From positions 5,122,429 to 5,186,428 of the forward strand of contig OZ037769.1 of assembly GCA_964035545.1 (NCBI GenBank): a DNA stretch of 64,000 nt, given 5' to 3'. Origin of the DNA: Bugula neritina (lineage: Eukaryota > Bryozoa > Gymnolaemata > Cheilostomatida > Bugulidae). This document shows positions 1 through 14,200 of this stretch, one piece after another (positions within the stretch are counted from its first letter, which is position 1; each line of letters begins with the position of its first letter). Under the pieces are notes generated by a model. That model was not told the DNA's origin. It did not search any database and saw only the letters and a list, made by a program, of their open reading frames with translations. The position numbers and the translations under genes are program-made.

Positions 1-3000
1 CACTGTGATAACTGAACAAGCAAATGTAACAACACCTACTGTGGACCCCAATTCTCCTTCAACAGAAGAGAGCTTAGTAACTCAAAATTCTACAGAGCTG
101 CCTTATACTTTGCCAGAGAATTTTACTGAGGTAGAGAATGTGACGCTAACTAAGGAGATGGTAACAACCACAGCTCCTGCATTAAACTTATCTTTTTCCT
201 CATCAACCCCAAAACAAAGTGCTGTATCTTCCACCACAACACTACCGCTAACGCAGTCTACAACAATCATTGTTGGAAACGTTACAGCAGTGTCAAAAAG
301 CTTCTCAACAACACTCCTAGAGTCAAATAACACAGTACCCGGTACATCTCAGGAGTTAATATCCAGTACCTTGTCCAGTGTGTGGATGCCAAGTTCAACA
401 TCCTTCAAAGAGATAACCTCCACAACTATATCAAACACTTCATCAATTACAGAGCATAACATTTCATCTCCAACTATACTAGCAACAGTGCCAACAACAG
501 TACCCACAACAACAACCACCACAACAGTACCCACAACAACAACCACAACAACAGTACCCACAACAACAGTACCCACAACAACAACCACAACAACAGTACC
601 CACAACAACAACCACCACAACAATACCCACAACAACCACCACAACAATACCCACAACAACAACCACCACAACAGTACCCACCACAAAAATCACCACAGTA
701 CCAATAACCACAACCACCACCACAACGCCAACAACAGTAACCACTACAAAGCCCACAACAACTACCACAGTATCAACAACATTACCCACAACAACAATCA
801 CCACAGTACCCACCACAGAGTCCACAACAATCACCACAATACCAACAACAGTGCCCACCACATCACCTAGTACAATCAGTACAAAAAGCACAACCACTAC
901 TATACCTTCAACTACTTCTGCACAAAAGCCATCTACACCAGCTACTTCTACCACTCCACACAGTTATGTGTCTTACAACCCTTCTCATAACTGGACAGGT
1001 ATTTGCAACCCTTAATTGTGCTCTTGCTTTAAGCTTCTTTATTTCTTCTCTATTATTAGCAGCTTTCTGATTATATATCTATTTTCGCTGCTTTAGCATC
1101 ATCAGTTTTTTATAATGGTTTTCGCTTGCTACAAGATTTTATTTCTTTTGGCATGATTTGCTCAGAGATAATATTTTGTGAAGTAAACTAACTCGTATAG
1201 CATAAGGCGCAGCCATTAGATCGGCTTTTTCTGACAAGAATCTAAAAATCAAGATTACCTTTTATCTGTACAAGGCAAACAAAATGCCGATGTAACCGAT
1301 TAGAAACTCCATTCTCTTTAGATAGATAATATCAGCATGTAATACTGAATGTGCATGCTGAGGCTGTTCAATAAGATATATTACAACATACTTTCTTACT
1401 TTATAGTGTAACAGTGTGAGGAAATGATGTAGAATATTAGATTATTCTATATCCTTTAACATGACACATGGTTCAGGTGTTGATGCTGTGTATCCTTTAT
1501 TCTTCCACATGCATAGAAAGTACATGTTGGTGCAGGTGCCCTACGCACTAGAGCACCTTGCAACTGTCTACCATGCGCATTTTTGTGGGCATCATCTACG
1601 ATGGAGTAATCTCTCCTGCATCTTTATTCGCCACATTACATATAATTATATGACATGTAATACTACATTATGTAACAGATTTAGTATGCTTTCAGGTGGT
1701 GTTCCCATGACAACAATGTGTGGACCTACCTGTCATATATTGTGTTTATATGGTACAGTAGTAGATGAGAGGGGGTGCCTGACCTGCACATGCAGTAAGT
1801 AATTGGGTGTTGGCAGCTTATGGCAGGTGTCTGGCTAGAAAGTATACAATTCGGTTTATATAATGTAAAACAGAAGTTAACGATGGCAAATGAAAATTGT
1901 AAAACGTAAACACAGAACACATGTATGAAAAGATTTCTGTTTAAAAGTGAAGCAACATTTAATTTAAAACTTGTGGAAATATACAGTAGATAATGATGCT
2001 AAATTTACTGTATAAATTTTACAGAAGACGCTACCACTACCATGATCTCAGATTCTCAGCATTTACAGAAGGTTCTGCAAGAGTTCTGGTGGGCTTTTCT
2101 TATTGCCGTCATCATTCTCATCATTGTCATTGTCGTAGTGGGGGTATTCTGCTGGTACAGGAGAACTAAGCTGTAAGTTTCTCAGATGTGTTCATCTAGA
2201 GGTTATGTAACAGTTTAGTCGCAATGACTTCTTAATGTACTAAATCTAGGGCTGTACCTTCCAGTTGCTAGTGCTTGAGCTACTTACACTCTGTTACCCA
2301 GTATGACCAATAAACTAAGACTTCCTTGTTATAGTTCAATGAGTATGACTATATTTTCAAATTAGTTTCCATTACTTCGATTATGCCAATGGATGCTCAT
2401 ACATGAATTAGTGGTTTTGGTTTGCATGAATTTATGGTTGTGTTTTCATTCGGATCCATCCGAACAGTTTCTAAGCACCAAATGAAAAATCCATTCACGT
2501 AATGCAAGCTTGAAGCCTAGCGGTTTTAATATTGTGGTTTTTAGCTTCAGTTTTTATAGTGAAATGTACATAAATTATTCTATTTTGTATATATTATGAG
2601 ATTTGGCCAAATTCTTTTAGTAATGAATAAAATTTTTCAAATTTCACCACAGCTAAAATCAATTGCACACAGTGACATATGTTTTTGAATTTGCATATCT
2701 GGGTTATTAAATACATAGAGAACAAAGGGAACGAGAGCGAATAGCCCAATACTGCCCAGGTGACACCCTGTTGAAGGCTAACTCTGCCTTCCATTTGGCA
2801 CTGCAACAGCAGAATGCAGAGTACAGCGAAGACACTCTGGAGGTGCAGAGGAGGTACCGGGGTGACGTCCCCGACTTTGGAGTTGGAATAGAAGATAAGG
2901 AAACAGTCTTTGACATCAACAGCTATCATACTGATCACACAAAGGAGTATAGTTTAGAGGTAAATGTGTTTTACTGTATTCAAGTTCAGTCTCTCAAATA

Positions 3001-3825
3001 GGAAAAAGGCTTTTCATGAGAGCTAAAATTTATTAGGACTTACACTGCACATGGCATTTCATAGCTTATAGGCAGAGTTAGTTCGAATTTCTTTGATTAG
3101 CCATATATCAACCCACAAAGGTTTGATTATTGCACTTGAAATGTCTACACTATTTAACATATTCTGTTACCTCACATGCTGCTTCCACAGAGTCAGTCAT
3201 ATCTTACAGGTAATCACGCTTGTTTTCAGCTGCTTGGCCAGCCCTGCATATTATTTTCTTGTTGGTACATAAATATCTCTTTGCAATTGCTTTAAGCTTC
3301 AATTTCAATCCTACCTGCACCAAACTTCAACAATGAGAGTAACTTAAAAACGCAGTAACTCCACTACTAGTTGAAAAAGCAACTCCAAAAGGCTGAGCTT
3401 TAACCACATATGCAACTGCCTTGCGCCGATGTGAATCAAAATCCATGCTGCATAACTAAAGACTATTTTCCAATGACTCAAGTGTATAATTATGAGCAAT
3501 TGAAGAGAACGATTGATTGTGGAATGTTTTGCTTCGTAATTAAAGTTGCAGGAAAGATCATTGACTTGGGTAATTACAGGGGAAAGAACCGTCGACAGCG
3601 TGTGACGGAGTGACCAGTACTACTAGTAAACAGACGCAGACGCCATCTATGAGCAGCGACAATCGGAGATTACCAGATGTGGTTGGGTCGTCAACTCCAC
3701 ACAACCTAAATTTAGAACAAATTGAGTTGGGAATACACTTCCGGACAATTTCTCAGATTAGTTTTGATGAAGTAGATTATAATCTATCCCAGCCTGGGAC
3801 TCCAACCAAGTTGACAGAGTTGTAA
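1..3825 (+). CDS. Mucin-stalk, antistasin-domain type I membrane protein (5' partial)
   Basis: Five exons join in frame: <1-998, 1696-1794, 2025-2172, 2719-2959 and 3580-3825, all with GT-AG borders and matching phases (1,1,2,0). The reading frame is open at the left edge, so the N-terminus and signal peptide lie outside the window. Exon 1 is a Ser/Thr stalk that becomes almost pure Thr with VPTTTT-type repeats (about 480-860), as in O-glycosylated mucins. Exon 2 is a Cys module with spacing C-x3-C-x3-C-x10-C-x2-C-x-C and a VDERGC core, which is the antistasin-family pattern. Exon 3 encodes one hydrophobic helix (about 24 residues) followed by WYRRTK, a stop-transfer signal. Exons 4-5 give a cytoplasmic tail of about 160 residues without a recognised domain. 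Antistasin modules are known as protease inhibitors; here the role (surface protease control or adhesion) is inferred. I do not recognise an orthologue. Confidence 0.8.
480..860 (+). repeat. Thr-codon tandem repeat (CCCACAACAACAACCAC units)
   Basis: A degenerate tandem repeat of ACA/ACC threonine codons broken by GTACCC (Val-Pro) lies inside the mucin stalk exon. It makes long spurious open frames on both strands. Such tracts usually differ in length between individuals. Confidence 0.85.
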
Positions 3826-5129
3826 CACGTAAGCTGCTGTATTTGTGAATCTATTATAGACGGTTATTACAGCAATAAGTTAGGATACTGATATAGGGTA
3901 GGAGCAGCACCAGGAACTGTGTCAAACTAGAGTCTATTTAGAATTAGAATACATTCCAAACAGTGTCTATGGTTTATGAAACCATCAGTCAGTTGTACTA
4001 CATACAATGCAATTTTTGATTATAAAAAACACACCTGTAAATTCGCTACTTTAATATGCATGTAAATTAAAAAGCAATATTTTCTATTTATATTTTAGCT
4101 TCTCAGAGGCAAATTAATGTACATTTTGATATTGTTACATATATTTTTGTTAACCAACCATAATTGCATGAATCTTTATTGATATGTTTTTTTTAAAAGA
4201 ATAATACTATTTTCAATTTGTTATGGAACAGCATGATTTTTAAGACACCATCAAATTTTTTATCAATCTATCTAACGACAACTGGAGCATTGTGAATAAT
4301 TAATGCATTGCTGCGAATGTTAGCACAAAACACAGGGGCAGACAATCCTTTAAAACCACCATAGTCACTAAAGTAAAACTGAAAACCCAGAATGACAACT
4401 TGAAACAATAATCTGATTGCACAAGTTTACGATCAACCAATTTCATGTTTTATAAAATCAGAAGTTTAGAACTATAATATGCTCAATAATGGATGAAAAA
4501 GTTTATCACTAAAGTGTCTGCCTCCATTAGATGTAATGTTGCTTATGTGTACCAACTCTACATGTTATGAAATAGGTCGAATTTTGATAGCCAGAAACTA
4601 CATTTCTAGCACGTTAAGACTCAACGCAAGTTTCCTAACCGCCTGGTGACTAAACTTTAATAATACACTCTGGATTTTTCTATAAGCAACTCTGAGTTGG
4701 GGGTGACTGAGTGCAATAGATTAAGGTTCTTCAGCTTAGAGTTAGGATTTCCTGAACCTCCAACTCAAAACTCGAAAACCTTCAACTACTGCCTCGGTCA
4801 CCGCCAACTCCGAGCTGCTTACGGAATGATTCCAGAACTTCAGTTTTTCTACAGTCACAGTTTTTATGGCTAACCTAAGATGATAGCTATGTAAGGCAAC
4901 AAATGTTTTAGAGTTTTGTCTATCAGTTAAGTTGCATTATACATGTGTACATTCTAGGGCCTAGGCCATTGTCCACTAAACCCAAATTACTGATTGAAAA
5001 TACAAGCCTTCCACAAACAACTTGTCAATAAGAAATTAATAAACAGATAACATGAAGTGGAGATAAAAGCTGAGATAGCACTAGAAAGATCAAAAAAGCT
5101 GTTGAGATTTCATATGACGTATTAAAAAA
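3826..5129. other. Intergenic, no gene seen
   Basis: No coding stretch is supported on either strand. The only structure noticed is an imperfect inverted repeat of about 30 bp, with arms near 4687-4720 and 4789-4818, around the GAGTTGG...TGACTGAG / CTCGGTCACC...CAACTC sequences; it may be the remnant of a foldback element. The antistasin-domain gene and CCAR1 converge here. Confidence 0.5.
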
Positions 5130-5135
5130 TTTATT
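5130..5135 (-). terminator. Candidate CCAR1 polyadenylation signal
   Basis: TTTATT on the plus strand reads AATAAA on the minus strand, 75 bases past the CCAR1 stop codon. The spacing is plausible for a short 3' UTR, but such hexamers are common in AT-rich DNA. Confidence 0.4.
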
Positions 5136-5209
5136 ACATGACCTCCACAGTTAAAACCGCCAATAACAACAATTAGTTTATATATATACAGTATATAAAG
5201 GTGAAACAT

Positions 5210-8200
5210 TCAGTTATTATGTACAGGTTCAGTCTTTGCAAGCTGTTCATTGGTGGATCCCGTCTTTTCAGACTTGACTTTCTCAGAGGAAGTTTCATCA
5301 AGGCCATTGGGCTGAGACTCTATAACATACATGTGAGATGCTGCAGAGAAAGTGCATCAAGTATAATTAGAGAAATTATAATCACACAGTACACTCAAGA
5401 GTATGGGCACCTACATAAATGTATTGAACATGACCTAGACTTTATAGCAATTGTTTCATGAAATATCAAAAATTGAATAAACAAACGACAACATATTATG
5501 TGATATAACATATACTGTGATATAATATGTACTATGACATCATATTATATACTATACACCACCAATTACATTATGCTATAGTAGGCAGTGACAGACTGCC
5601 AAATTATTAAAAGACCAGCCAAAAAACATGATGTTTAATAATGCCTGATTCAACAATACCTCTCACAGCAGAATCTCTACCAGTAGTTTTCCTCTCTTTT
5701 TCTTCAACTCCAATGTTATGGTCTACATTACCCACAATCCTGTGCAAATCTTTGCTGACACTACCTAGTAAAGTCTTTAGACTGCTTGCCTCTTCCTAGA
5801 GCAGATAAAACCATCTATGACCTACACCTTGCGCTAGAGAACTGCAGTTTAGACCAGGCAAATCACACATTTACTAGAGACTTATGAATAAAAGTAAACT
5901 AAAACATATTTTCTACTTGATTAAAGGGTAACACATTTAGGGTATAGTGAAGAAGATAATCGTCAGATATGTAGCACAGCAACTGAAAAATGGAGAGATA
6001 TATTTGCAACAAATCTCTTTGTATGACTGCTTAGAACGTTTATGCCTTTCTTAACACGACTTATTGAGTGTGAAAGCGAGTCCCCCAAACCAGTACACAA
6101 CTACACACCTACATTTCCCCCCTAAGACTGGTTAGTAATGCCTGCAGAAGCATCACAGGACGTGACATAATCAACATGACCTGCTCAATATATGTTTTAT
6201 AAAATAGAAATATTTAGTACAATGTTTCACTAGACAGTAGAGAGATATCAAGCAATGACATGTTGGCAGAGTAACTTACATGTTTTCTATCCCTCTCAGT
6301 GCGGGCACCCTGTAACTTCTCATTCAATAGACTCTGTTCTGACGTTAGCTTCTTCACAGCTTCTTCGCTAGACTCAAGTTTCTTAGTCAGGGACTCTACA
6401 AGCAATCAAAAAAAAGTCTTGAAAATCTTTAATTAACTGCAGCATTTGACAGGTTGAGAGAAAAACCGACTAATTCAAACATGAATGTACCAACAAGTAT
6501 GGCTGACAAGCTGCCTATTTTCTATTTCCTCTGAGTAGACAATTTCAAAGGCCAAAACCACCAACTGCTGGTTTATCTATTCAACTGCAGGAAGTATGGA
6601 GAGCATTCACAGGCCAACTATGATACTACAATGAATAAAATCAGTTTATTCAGTAAATTCCTTTATAACTCGGATAATTTTACATTCGCACCATTTTGGA
6701 CGAGCAGAGTTTTCATTTCCTGTTCTACTCTAAGTCTATTCTCTTCACTGTGATCCAGTCGACTCATGACCTTGTCCAACTCTAGTACCGCCCCCTTGAA
6801 CATCACCACACCCTCGGCATTGAGGGAGTTGTCCGCATTTTCTGCTGACTCACCTTCCGTGTTGTCTGCCTTCTGCTTGCCGCGATTTCCTGCAACAATA
6901 TGCTGCCTAAGACTTTCAACTAACAGAAATATGCTGCCTAAGACTTTCAACTAACAGAAATATGCTGCCTAAGACTTTCAACTAACAGAAATATGCTGCC
7001 TAAGACTTTCAACTAACAGAAATATGCTGCCTAAAGCTTTTAATCAACAGAAATATGCTGCCTAAGGTTTTCAACACGAATGAAGATAAGATCAAAAGAC
7101 AAAAATTGGTTACAAACTAACAAATGAATAGAATTATAGCAGATATTTACAATATGAATTGCAAAGTCAGTGAAATTAATTTAGATGGTGAAACTAACAG
7201 GCAATTGGAAAATTGAAAGTAACTCAATTTCTTTGAAGCAATAAGTAAACACGTTGGAGATATTCAATAGCAGAGAAGCAAACCTTTGGCCAGCTCAACA
7301 ATGTCAAGGTCAACTTCAGTCTTGGCTTCAGTGACGGCATTTTCTGGTTGATCCGTTAATTTCCTGTACAGAATGACATTGTCTCTACCCTGAGGCGTCT
7401 TGAACTTCTGCACCAGCTCTCGCATCTGCATAATTTATATATATTTATATATGTATATATCAAGTGACATGGGGCAGCCGTGGTCTAGGGCATTTGCCTA
7501 GTAAGCACAAAGTCATGGGTTCGAGCCCCGACAAAGGCCATTGATGATGTTGAGAAGAGCATCCAGTCATAATTGCTCCTGTGCCACATCTGAATAAGTC
7601 CTTAGCCCGATTTAACAAAAAAATCCCTTCCATCAGGGGTTCTCACAGGGATGCTGACTATAAATTTGCGTGCGTTTATATCATAGAGAAAAGGTACAGA
7701 AAAACACACCACAGAACAAAAAGCATAGACAAAAGAATGTAGAGACTAATAAGTGCCAACATATACATGAAACATGCTAATAAAGTGGAATTGGCACAAC
7801 AAACTGATTGAATAAAAACGGCTCCACCTGGTGGAATCTTACCTGAGACCGGGAAACCTGTAGCCCCAGAGTGAAGAACATCTCCTCCAGATCCTTGTCT
7901 ACGATGTAACCAGTGTGAGTCGTATCATAGTACACAAACGCAAGGAGTGTTGCCTTATCTACTGTCACCATTTTACCAACACTCTCTGCATCTTCTTTCT
8001 ACACGAGTGGAAGAATGGAGCCAACAAGTAATGGAATTGCGTCCAAGGAATAGCGGTGCATTAAAATTAAATATGAAGTAAATTTCCCATGAAGGTTGTT
8101 CCAAAAACATGCAACTCTTAGCTATAACTCATTCAAGAGGGATTCCAATATATTGAGACAAATCAGCTCCAACACAAACATCGAAATATCTTTCATTATT

Positions 8201-11200
8201 TCAGGTATTAGCAAGCAAGTATAACAGTTATTTTAGCTGTGGTAAGTTTAAATCACTATTATGTTAAACGTAATGTTAGGACCAACTCATAAAAATAATT
8301 ACTGCTACAAAGAAATAAATGCAGCAAGAGTTAAAATTCCACCACAGCAAATACTCTGAACAATATCATCGCAAATTAGTGATTTCTCTAAAAGTATTAG
8401 AAATTAAAATTATCACAGACTCACCTTTCTAGATAACTTCTCAGTTCGTTCAGTCATGCTGCTGCTGAGACTCGACCTGTCATCTTCGTCGTCTGCTTCC
8501 ATCTTCTTCCTTTTCTTTGTCTACAAGAAGGAGAGGATATTAGGAGAGGATACTAGGAGAGGATACTAGAAGAGGATACTATAAGAGGATATTAAAAGAG
8601 GATACTAGAAGAGGATACTAGAAGAAGATACTATAAGAGGATATTAGAAGAGGATACTAGAAGAGGATACTAGGAGAGGATACTATAAGAGGATACTAGA
8701 AGAAGATACTAGAAGAGGATACTAGAAGAGGATACTATAAGAGGATATAGAAAAGGATACTAGGAGAGGATACAATAAGAGGATATTAGAAGAGGGTACT
8801 AGGAGAGGATATAAGAAGAGGATACCAGGAGAGGATACTAACCTCAGGCTCTATAGACTGGTCAAGTTCACTCTTATTACTCCCACCAGTTTTCTCAGTT
8901 TTGGAATCTTCCACAGTTGATCCTTTCTTGTCTTCTTCAGATTCTGTTGCGTTGCTCTCTGACTTCAGTTCAGCCTGGCAGAGTAAAGGTATGAGATAGA
9001 GTAATGCATAGTAATTCGCTAGTTTCTTTTTACAAAATCTGCTATGAAATATCATGAGATTCCTAAATCATATAATTCTGCAGAAGTATTGGCAATTGGA
9101 ACTTCCACTCAATGCTAAAGAGCAGTCAGTAGTGAATGATTGACCCAGAAAGTTAGGGTTGAATCAAATCAGGTAACAGAAGTATTGTATGAAATGCCAA
9201 AGAATAAAGTATGGCCTGTTTGAAAACTACAAGAAATTTCAAAAAAGTAATTTCATAATGCCTTCCCTACTAATAGGGAAGAAATCGAAGAATGTGAGCT
9301 ATTCCCTGGTTTTACCATTTGGATGTTAAGGATTGGAAACAGTAGAAATATGTTTAAAAATGAAATTACTTTGGGATTACTAATTTTCCAATAGAACTTT
9401 ATTTAATACAAGAAACTTTGAAATAGCCAAGTTAGTTAGGGGAGCTTGTATGAATCACAATCAACAAGTAGCTAGAATAGGCACACAACTCCAGTGTAAC
9501 CTGATAGATCTTGGCTGCCTACTTCCAATGTTCATAAACACCCTATTTGAGTCTTCGGATAGGGTGGCCTAGAAGATATGAAAACAGCAAGAGAAGACAA
9601 CTACCTTTGCACTATCTTTAACTTCAGCTTTTTTAGAGGCTTCTAGTTTCTTTGCCATCTGCTCGGTTTTCAGCTTCTTGTAGATGGTGAAGCCGAAGTC
9701 CCTCATCAACATTTCGTTGAATGACTCGGCAAAAAGAGACACCTGCAACATTTAGTTAGAGACCATCAGTCTTATGAGCTAGCAACATTGAATACAATAT
9801 AGTATTTACTACTTCAACTTCTGTACAACACCTCTCTTAGCACTGCGAGTTGGTAACATCTAATATAATTATAGTAAACTATTTCAATTTCTATATACCA
9901 ACTTTCTTAGCGCTACAAGGTGGTAACATTTTATATAATATTTACTACTTCAATTTCTGTACAACACCTCTCTTAGCCGTGTGACCCACCTCAAAGGAAT
10001 GCTCTTTGTTGTCCTCGGGTCTATAGTCCAACAATAGACTGAGACTCATGACAGAACAATCAAACTTCCCATTCTTAGCTGATCTACAAAGAGAACACAA
10101 CTCCATGGTTACATATATATATGTATATTGTAATTATGCAAATTCAAAACCAATAATGCTTTGGGTGAAGTAAGTGCTTAAAATATGCTTTTGAGGAGTG
10201 AAAATATAATAGTATGGGAAAAGCTGAGTTGAGTTAACAAAGGTATAGACCAGGGCTGTCCACATTTATGTGGCCCTCGAAGGCATAAAAGATAAAATTA
10301 TTTTTCACAGTATACATGAGATAGAATGAAAAATCACATTTAAATGTCTTATTTATATACATGCTACAAAACATGCAGCCTGCAGAAATTTTTGAGACTT
10401 CATTGTGTAATGATTCATAAGAATTTGGACTAAAGTAATTTAAAAGTTACTAATGCTGTGGCCCTCAGCTCAAGCTAAAGCTTACAATGCGGCCCTCACC
10501 ACCTGTATATTCCCTTTCAGTGACCCTTGGTCTGAAAAGGTTGGACACCCCTGGTATAGACCAACAGGCAGCCAAAGTGCTAAACTCTGTAGTGGAGAGA
10601 TAAAAACATCAGAGTATGAAAATGTAGACACTGATGACTAAGTGAGAGGGGACAATTCTATATATGACTAAGAGAGAGGGGACAATACTACGTATAACTA
10701 AGAGAGGGGACAATCCTACATCTGACTTTAAAGAGAGGAAAACCTGTTGGGGTGAACCAAGATGGTTGGCTCGGGAGGGAAGACGTAACACCGCTCAAGA
10801 CGCGCTCTCAACCTCTCCAAGTCTTTAGCTCTCTTTTCTTTTTCCTCTTTAGTTAACTCTGGAGCTTTTTCCTATCAAATTAGTGAAACAGATATTTTAT
10901 CCTGCGTATCAAACAAAAATTAAAGTTAGTAATCAATATTTAACCTAACAAACACCACCAATAAAAGAACTTAATCAATCAATTATCAAAAGAAAATGAT
11001 AAATTTGCAGTTTACAGCTTGTACTGGTTACCAAACAAGAAAAATCACTCATATGTACCACCAAGTGGTGCCTTACCAAAGAGCTACAAAACTCTGACAT
11101 GATACAGTAAGACACATACCTCAGGTTTGTCCGGCTTGGCAGCCCCAGGTGTGCTTGCCTTGGCAGCCCCAGGTGTGCTTGCCTTGGCAGCCTGTTCTTC

Positions 11201-14200
11201 ATCAGCCTTCTTTTCCTCTGTAACTATTGACTCATTGCTAGCTGCTTTGTCACCGTCCCCTTCCTTCTTTGCCGTTTCCATAGTAATCTCTGTAGATTTT
11301 TTGTCGTCTACGGGGTCAGCAGTAAGAGCAGGTTCCCCTGTCTCCTCCAGCTTTTCATCTTCTTCCATTTCATTCTTCAACGCTTTTGATAGCTTCAGCT
11401 GTAGCTGGGATTTAAGACCCTTGCAAGAGATACCACGAGCCTCCAGCTCTGTCCTCAATGCAATCACCTGAGAGCAATCAGCAACAGGTTCTATGACACT
11501 CTACGACATTCTATGACACATGACATTCTATGACACTGGCACTCCATGACACTTGGCACTCTATGACACATAGCATTCTGTGACACTTGACATTTTGTGA
11601 CACATGGCATTCTATGACACATGTCATCATATGAAACCTGGCATCCTGTGACACATGACACTTTAGGACACATGACACTATGTGACACAATATTTCATGG
11701 CATTGCGACATTTGACAGCCTATGACACATGACATCACATGGCACCCTGTCTCAAATGACATTATCTGACAGTGAAATACATAAAATTCCATCACCTATG
11801 ACATCCTGTGACACAACGCATTTTACTACACTCTGATATGCAGCGCACACACACTAACAAGTAGAGTTTTGTAAAGCTATGTTTTAGTATGAGCTTCAAT
11901 TAGCTTAATAAACCGGTAGAGATAGGCAGGTATAGCATACGCAATTACATAATTTAGTATGCAAGCAAATTTCTAGCAAGATGTTGAGCCGTAGGCTTCT
12001 TGACCAACTACCAGTCCACACTCTAAGCACCAAGAAAAATATGCTTGCAAACTGTCCCAATTAGAAAAAACAACAGAACAACATGCAAGAAGGGACTTAT
12101 AGAAGTTTGAAATCTCTCAGCTACGGGACTTCTGTTTTAGAATATGTGTCAGAGAAAATTCACTGTCATAAAAAATCACCAGGAGTGGTTGAAATTCGAA
12201 ATAAGGGCATATAATTAATTGATAATCATGCATTAGTAGCCATAAGAAACCTGTACGATTAAGTAGGTGCATGAAACCGAATCTAGCGAGAATGGAAAGT
12301 CATCAACCTCTGTAATAGAGTTAACATGATTGCTAATGTGTAAATAATCACAAACTAAGCATATAAACAGGCTACTACTGCATAAACGTTACCTTCATGG
12401 TCTTTGGGTCGAGTTTTGACCAATGACTTGGCTCCACTTTGGCCAGTTCTTCAGTCCCTTCACCACCTTCCACTGTCACATCCATTTCTTCATCTGCTTT
12501 TTCCTCCGTTGACTCATTCACACTATCGTCAGCATTAGCAGAGGTATTCAGTGTGTTTTTCTCCTCGGACACTGAATTCTTGTTGCCTGGTTTATCGTCC
12601 TTACATGCTGCCTCTCCAGAAATAGCAGCGGCATCCTACAGAATGGGGATGAAAGATTAATAAATGCATTTACCTATCGGTTAAACTAAATTAAAAAGCA
12701 AATGACAATCATATTGCACTAAAAGCAGAGGTGTGTTAGGTGCCATCTGTACTGGCAGCAGTGAAAAATATATGAGTGGTCTTTAATTTTAGGAATTGTC
12801 CTCCCATAATGTCGGTGAACTAAGCTCAGTATGGAAGTGTCCCTCACTCAATCTAAAATGCAAAACTAACACAAAACTGGATGGAAGACGCCTCACTCAA
12901 CTGTTAACAAAGTCTGAAAATTAAAAGCTCAATCAATAATAAAAATCAGTGCCTGTGACTGGCAGGTCTGTGGCATCTGGTTGCGGGAGGGGGCGGCAGC
13001 CGTCTCGTCTTTTCTAGGCTGCTCCTCTTTCGGAGTAACTTTGAGTAAAAGACTACGTTTATAAGCAGCTTGCAATGCCAGATAATCCATCATAGCTGGA
13101 ACAACACTCCAAATATCAGGAAGAAACATGACTACATGCTCTGTGTGCTCGGCAATTGTCTTCCCTTTGTGCACTTCTTCAGCTCGCAGGTAACTTATGT
13201 CAACAAACCTATACCTGTGTGCAATAACCGCACGGAAACAATAACACTAGGTTAGAATAGTATACATCCAGTACATAGAACATCAGGAAGCCCGTGTGTT
13301 ATAAATCAACAGTGCACAGAAAAACTGCATAGCTGAACAAATAATGTTAGATATATTCTCTACAGAGAAAAGGCACATCAGAGAGTTCATATATAAGATA
13401 CATTGAGAGTGAAAAGCCTGATTTACAAACGTACCACTGAGTGCAAGCAGAGAGGTCTATGGCAGTGAGAGCCTTAGTGGTGCGTATAGCTGTGTTGATG
13501 AGCACCCTCGGGTCATTCACTGGATCCGCCCCGTCCAAACTCGGGCTCCACGGGCCTCCAATAGCCAGTGGTTCATTCTTAGCCCTCATTCCTACTAGAA
13601 AATGAAGCAGCCTTGTGGGGTGTATAAAATCTCCTTCTCTCCCATCCTCGGCCAAAGAGCAGCACTGTTTGTAGATTTCATCAATCGAAGGTTGAGCTAA
13701 CAACATTACCTGAAGAGAAGAACAGGTACTTCAATGAGATAGATGTCAACAGGTGTCAGTGTAAATACAAGTGCATACAGGAGACAAACACAGAGGAAGT
13801 GAGCGGAGCTGAGAGTTTAGTACTCCATGCCTGATGGTATAGCTGGCAAGTTTGTCGACCATGTGTATGTATTTGTATCATTAGTAAGATCATATGTATG
13901 TAACTTTAACAAGTTCTTATATGCTATTACAGTGTTTAGCCTACAGTTGTGTAAGTTACAAGCTTCGCAATAACAATTTATATCACAAAGTACCAAAATA
14001 AACCAACAAATAGCTTTTGACAATTTATTAAACAAACAGATTTAAACGTTACTTGATTAAAATACAAATGAAATCAATCTAATTTCATACTCACAGTAAT
14101 TCCCTAAATGTATTTAACAACTTAAACTCGCGCAAGTTTATAGTCCCTATCCTTGTAAGAAACCCCTGGAGGAAAGGGTTTTTAAAAGCATGTAAGGACT

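Noticed and set aside
349-954. 201-codon Val-rich ORF on the minus strand
   Set aside because: It is the mirror of the Thr-repeat mucin exon; simple ACA/ACC repeats stay open on the other strand.
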